DNA of 64,000 nt from HK1 sp965215295 (lineage in GTDB: Bacteria; Pseudomonadota; Gammaproteobacteria; HK1), in the NCBI GenBank assembly GCA_965215295.1, contig OZ244045.1, forward strand, positions 2,852,001-2,916,000, read 5' to 3'. Within the stretch, counting starts at the first letter, position 1. Each line of letters begins with the position of its first letter. Below the pieces are notes generated by a model. That model was not told the DNA's origin, searched no databases, and saw only the letters and a list, made by a program, of their open reading frames with translations. The position numbers and the translations under genes were made by a program. This document shows, one piece after another, positions 62,882-64,000 of the stretch.

Positions 62882-63595
62882 ATGAGCGACAGCAGCGACA
62901 GCGTCTTCGACACCCTCGACACCGCCCGCGACCTCGAAGCCACGGGCATCGAGCGGCCACAAGCCGAGGCCATCGCACGAGCCATCGGGCACGCCGGCGA
63001 CCGACTCACGACCAAAACCGACTTCGAACGGCTCGAAGCCACGACCAAAGCCGACCTCGAACGGTTCGAAGCCGCGACCAAGGCCGACTTCGAACGGCTC
63101 GAAGCCGCGACCAAGACCGACCTCGAACGGCTCGAAGCCGCGACCAAGACCGACCTCGAACGGTTCGAAGCCGCGACCAAGGCCGAGTTCGAACGGCTCG
63201 AAACCGCGACCAAGGCCGAGTTCGAACGGTTCGAAACCGCGACCAAGGCCGAGTTCGAACGGTTCGAAACCGCGATCAGGACCGACTTCGAACGGTTCGA
63301 AACCGCGATCAGGACCGACTTCGAACGGCTTGAAGCCACTACCGCGACCAAGGCCGACCTCGAACGGCTCGAGGCCACGACGAAGGCCGACTTCGAACGG
63401 CTTGAAGCCACTGCCGCGACCAAGGCCGACCTCGAACGGCTCGAGGCCACGACGAAGGCCGACTTCGAGCGGCTCGAAGCCACTGCCGCGACCAAGACCG
63501 ACCTTGCCAACCTGCGCGCCGACATGTACCGCGCCTTGTGGATTCAAGGCGCGGGTATCATCGCCATCGTCACCGCACTGGAATTCCTGCCATAG
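62882..63595 (+). CDS. Coiled-coil hendecad-repeat protein with C-terminal membrane anchor
   Basis: 237 residues. The first 40 form a helical head (SVFDTLDTARDLEATGIERPQAEAIARAIG), resembling the DUF1640/CCDC90-like coiled-coil family. Residues 43-208 consist of about 15 copies of an 11-residue unit (consensus TKADFERLEAA), a right-handed coiled-coil periodicity. The last 20 residues (ALWIQGAGIIAIVTALEFLP) are a membrane anchor. Likely an oligomeric rod tethered to the inner membrane. DUF1640 proteins have shorter, less regular coils, so the repeat here is expanded. Function unknown. Confidence 0.85.
   Translation: MSDSSDSVFDTLDTARDLEATGIERPQAEAIARAIGHAGDRLTTKTDFERLEATTKADLERFEAATKADFERLEAATKTDLERLEAATKTDLERFEAATKAEFERLETATKAEFERFETATKAEFERFETAIRTDFERFETAIRTDFERLEATTATKADLERLEATTKADFERLEATAATKADLERLEATTKADFERLEATAATKTDLANLRADMYRALWIQGAGIIAIVTALEFLP
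63009..63497. repeat. 33-bp in-frame tandem repeats, about 15 units
   Basis: Core words GACTTCGAACGG and CTCGAAGCC recur every 33 bp, with two or three 39-bp spacings (extra codons ACC/GCC). Copies differ at synonymous sites and by Ala/Thr, Leu/Phe swaps. Not a CRISPR: no unique spacers, and the array is coding. Confidence 0.95.
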
Positions 63596-64000
63596 CCGAG
63601 CAGCACCGGCGACCATCCCGCCGGTCGCCACCGGACCGGCCGCCAGCTTCGCGAGTCCCGCCTGCAAGCGTCTCGCTCACCGCCGACTTTCCGGATCATG
63701 CTCCCCGGTCGTTTTGCCGCCCATCGGTTGCCGTGCAGACATGCTCGGAAGGGGGATGGCCCGCGCGCCCGGGGAGGGGGCTTGGGTTGCGGAGTTTCAA
63801 GAGCAATTCGGTAAGGATGGCCCGCGCCCGGGGAGGGGGTCGCACAAGGGGCTTCGGGTCGAGCACGCGGAACCGATGCGGGTGGGTGGGCAAGACCGGA
63901 CTGCCGCTTCCGGTGCAGCGCGTCCAGAGCCTCCGCGTGGCACGGAGGCTCCGGTGGTCAAGGTGCAAGCTGCGGACGGACGTTCCGCTCGGCCGGGAAT
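63596..64000. other. Right-end gap with one short direct repeat
   Basis: GGATGGCCCGCGCGCCCGGG plus GAGGGGG at 63754-63780 recurs at 63815-63839 lacking two bases. No gene, hairpin or promoter can be supported to the window end. Confidence 0.5.

Noticed and set aside
63009..63497. Possible CRISPR array
   Set aside because: 33-bp units are contiguous and coding, without spacers; no cas gene nearby.

Overview
The window is high-GC (clearly above 60 %) DNA from a proteobacterium, most likely a gammaproteobacterium. The RpoD at the left end has the gamma/beta-type architecture. The gene set (narK1-K2-GHJI-ppi, ProVWX-type betaine importer, Xsc sulfoacetaldehyde acetyltransferase, SLC13 and MFS transporters) fits a marine or host-associated heterotroph that can respire nitrate and use organosulfonates and osmolytes. 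No tRNA, rRNA, phage or complete IS was recognised. Most intergenic gaps carry short tandem or inverted repeats.

Layout. 0.2-5 kb: rpoD, an LLM flavin oxidoreductase and an OYE-type FMN/FeS/FAD reductase. 5-8.6 kb (minus): lysJ- and lysZ-type genes and a radical-SAM/SPASM protein. 8.8-12.2 kb: polar amino-acid ABC binding protein, Rieske oxygenase, ABC permease. 12.4-15.6 kb: MscS channel and two MgtE-related genes around a 94-bp tandem duplication. 15.7-20.1 kb (minus): EgtC-like class II glutamine amidotransferase, lysY, a foreign-looking insert (163-bp MITE-like element, nucleotidyltransferase), lysX, lysW. 20.4-31.8 kb: DUF2141 protein, MFS and SLC13 transporters, a decayed PIN/Phd module, a SAM-methyltransferase-like protein and two PLP enzymes. 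32-38.3 kb: glmS, MFS, sulfolactate-dehydrogenase-like gene and xsc. 38.6-43 kb: NfeD protease / NfeD / flotillin operon. 43.1-45.9 kb: DUF169 protein, TRAP-transporter scar, HigB/HigA-ImmA module. 45.9-56.4 kb (minus): complete nitrate reductase operon. 56.8-61.1 kb (minus): betaine importer. 61.4-64 kb: SDR fragment, sulfotransferase, and a protein built almost wholly of 11-residue repeats.

The most striking system is a carrier-protein (LysW) pathway for arginine or lysine, scattered over 15 kb but all on the minus strand: lysW-lysX, lysY, lysZ-lysJ. Here LysW ends in Gln (EDWGQ), whereas the family ends in Glu (EDWGE), and the Glu side chain is the attachment site for the growing amino acid. 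No LysK-type deacylase is seen, but 166 bp after lysY lies an EgtC-like Ntn amidohydrolase, whose chemistry (cleavage of gamma-glutamyl amides) could either deamidate this Gln or release the product. A 15-codon relic of the lysY start still overlaps the end of lysX. This suggests that an ancestral lysWXY operon was split by the insert now carrying the MITE and nucleotidyltransferase.

Several genes are scars: PIN toxin, TRAP transporter fusion, ACC-deaminase fragment, SDR fragment and a HigB toxin without a standard start codon. Together they indicate ongoing gene loss next to an otherwise intact metabolic core.
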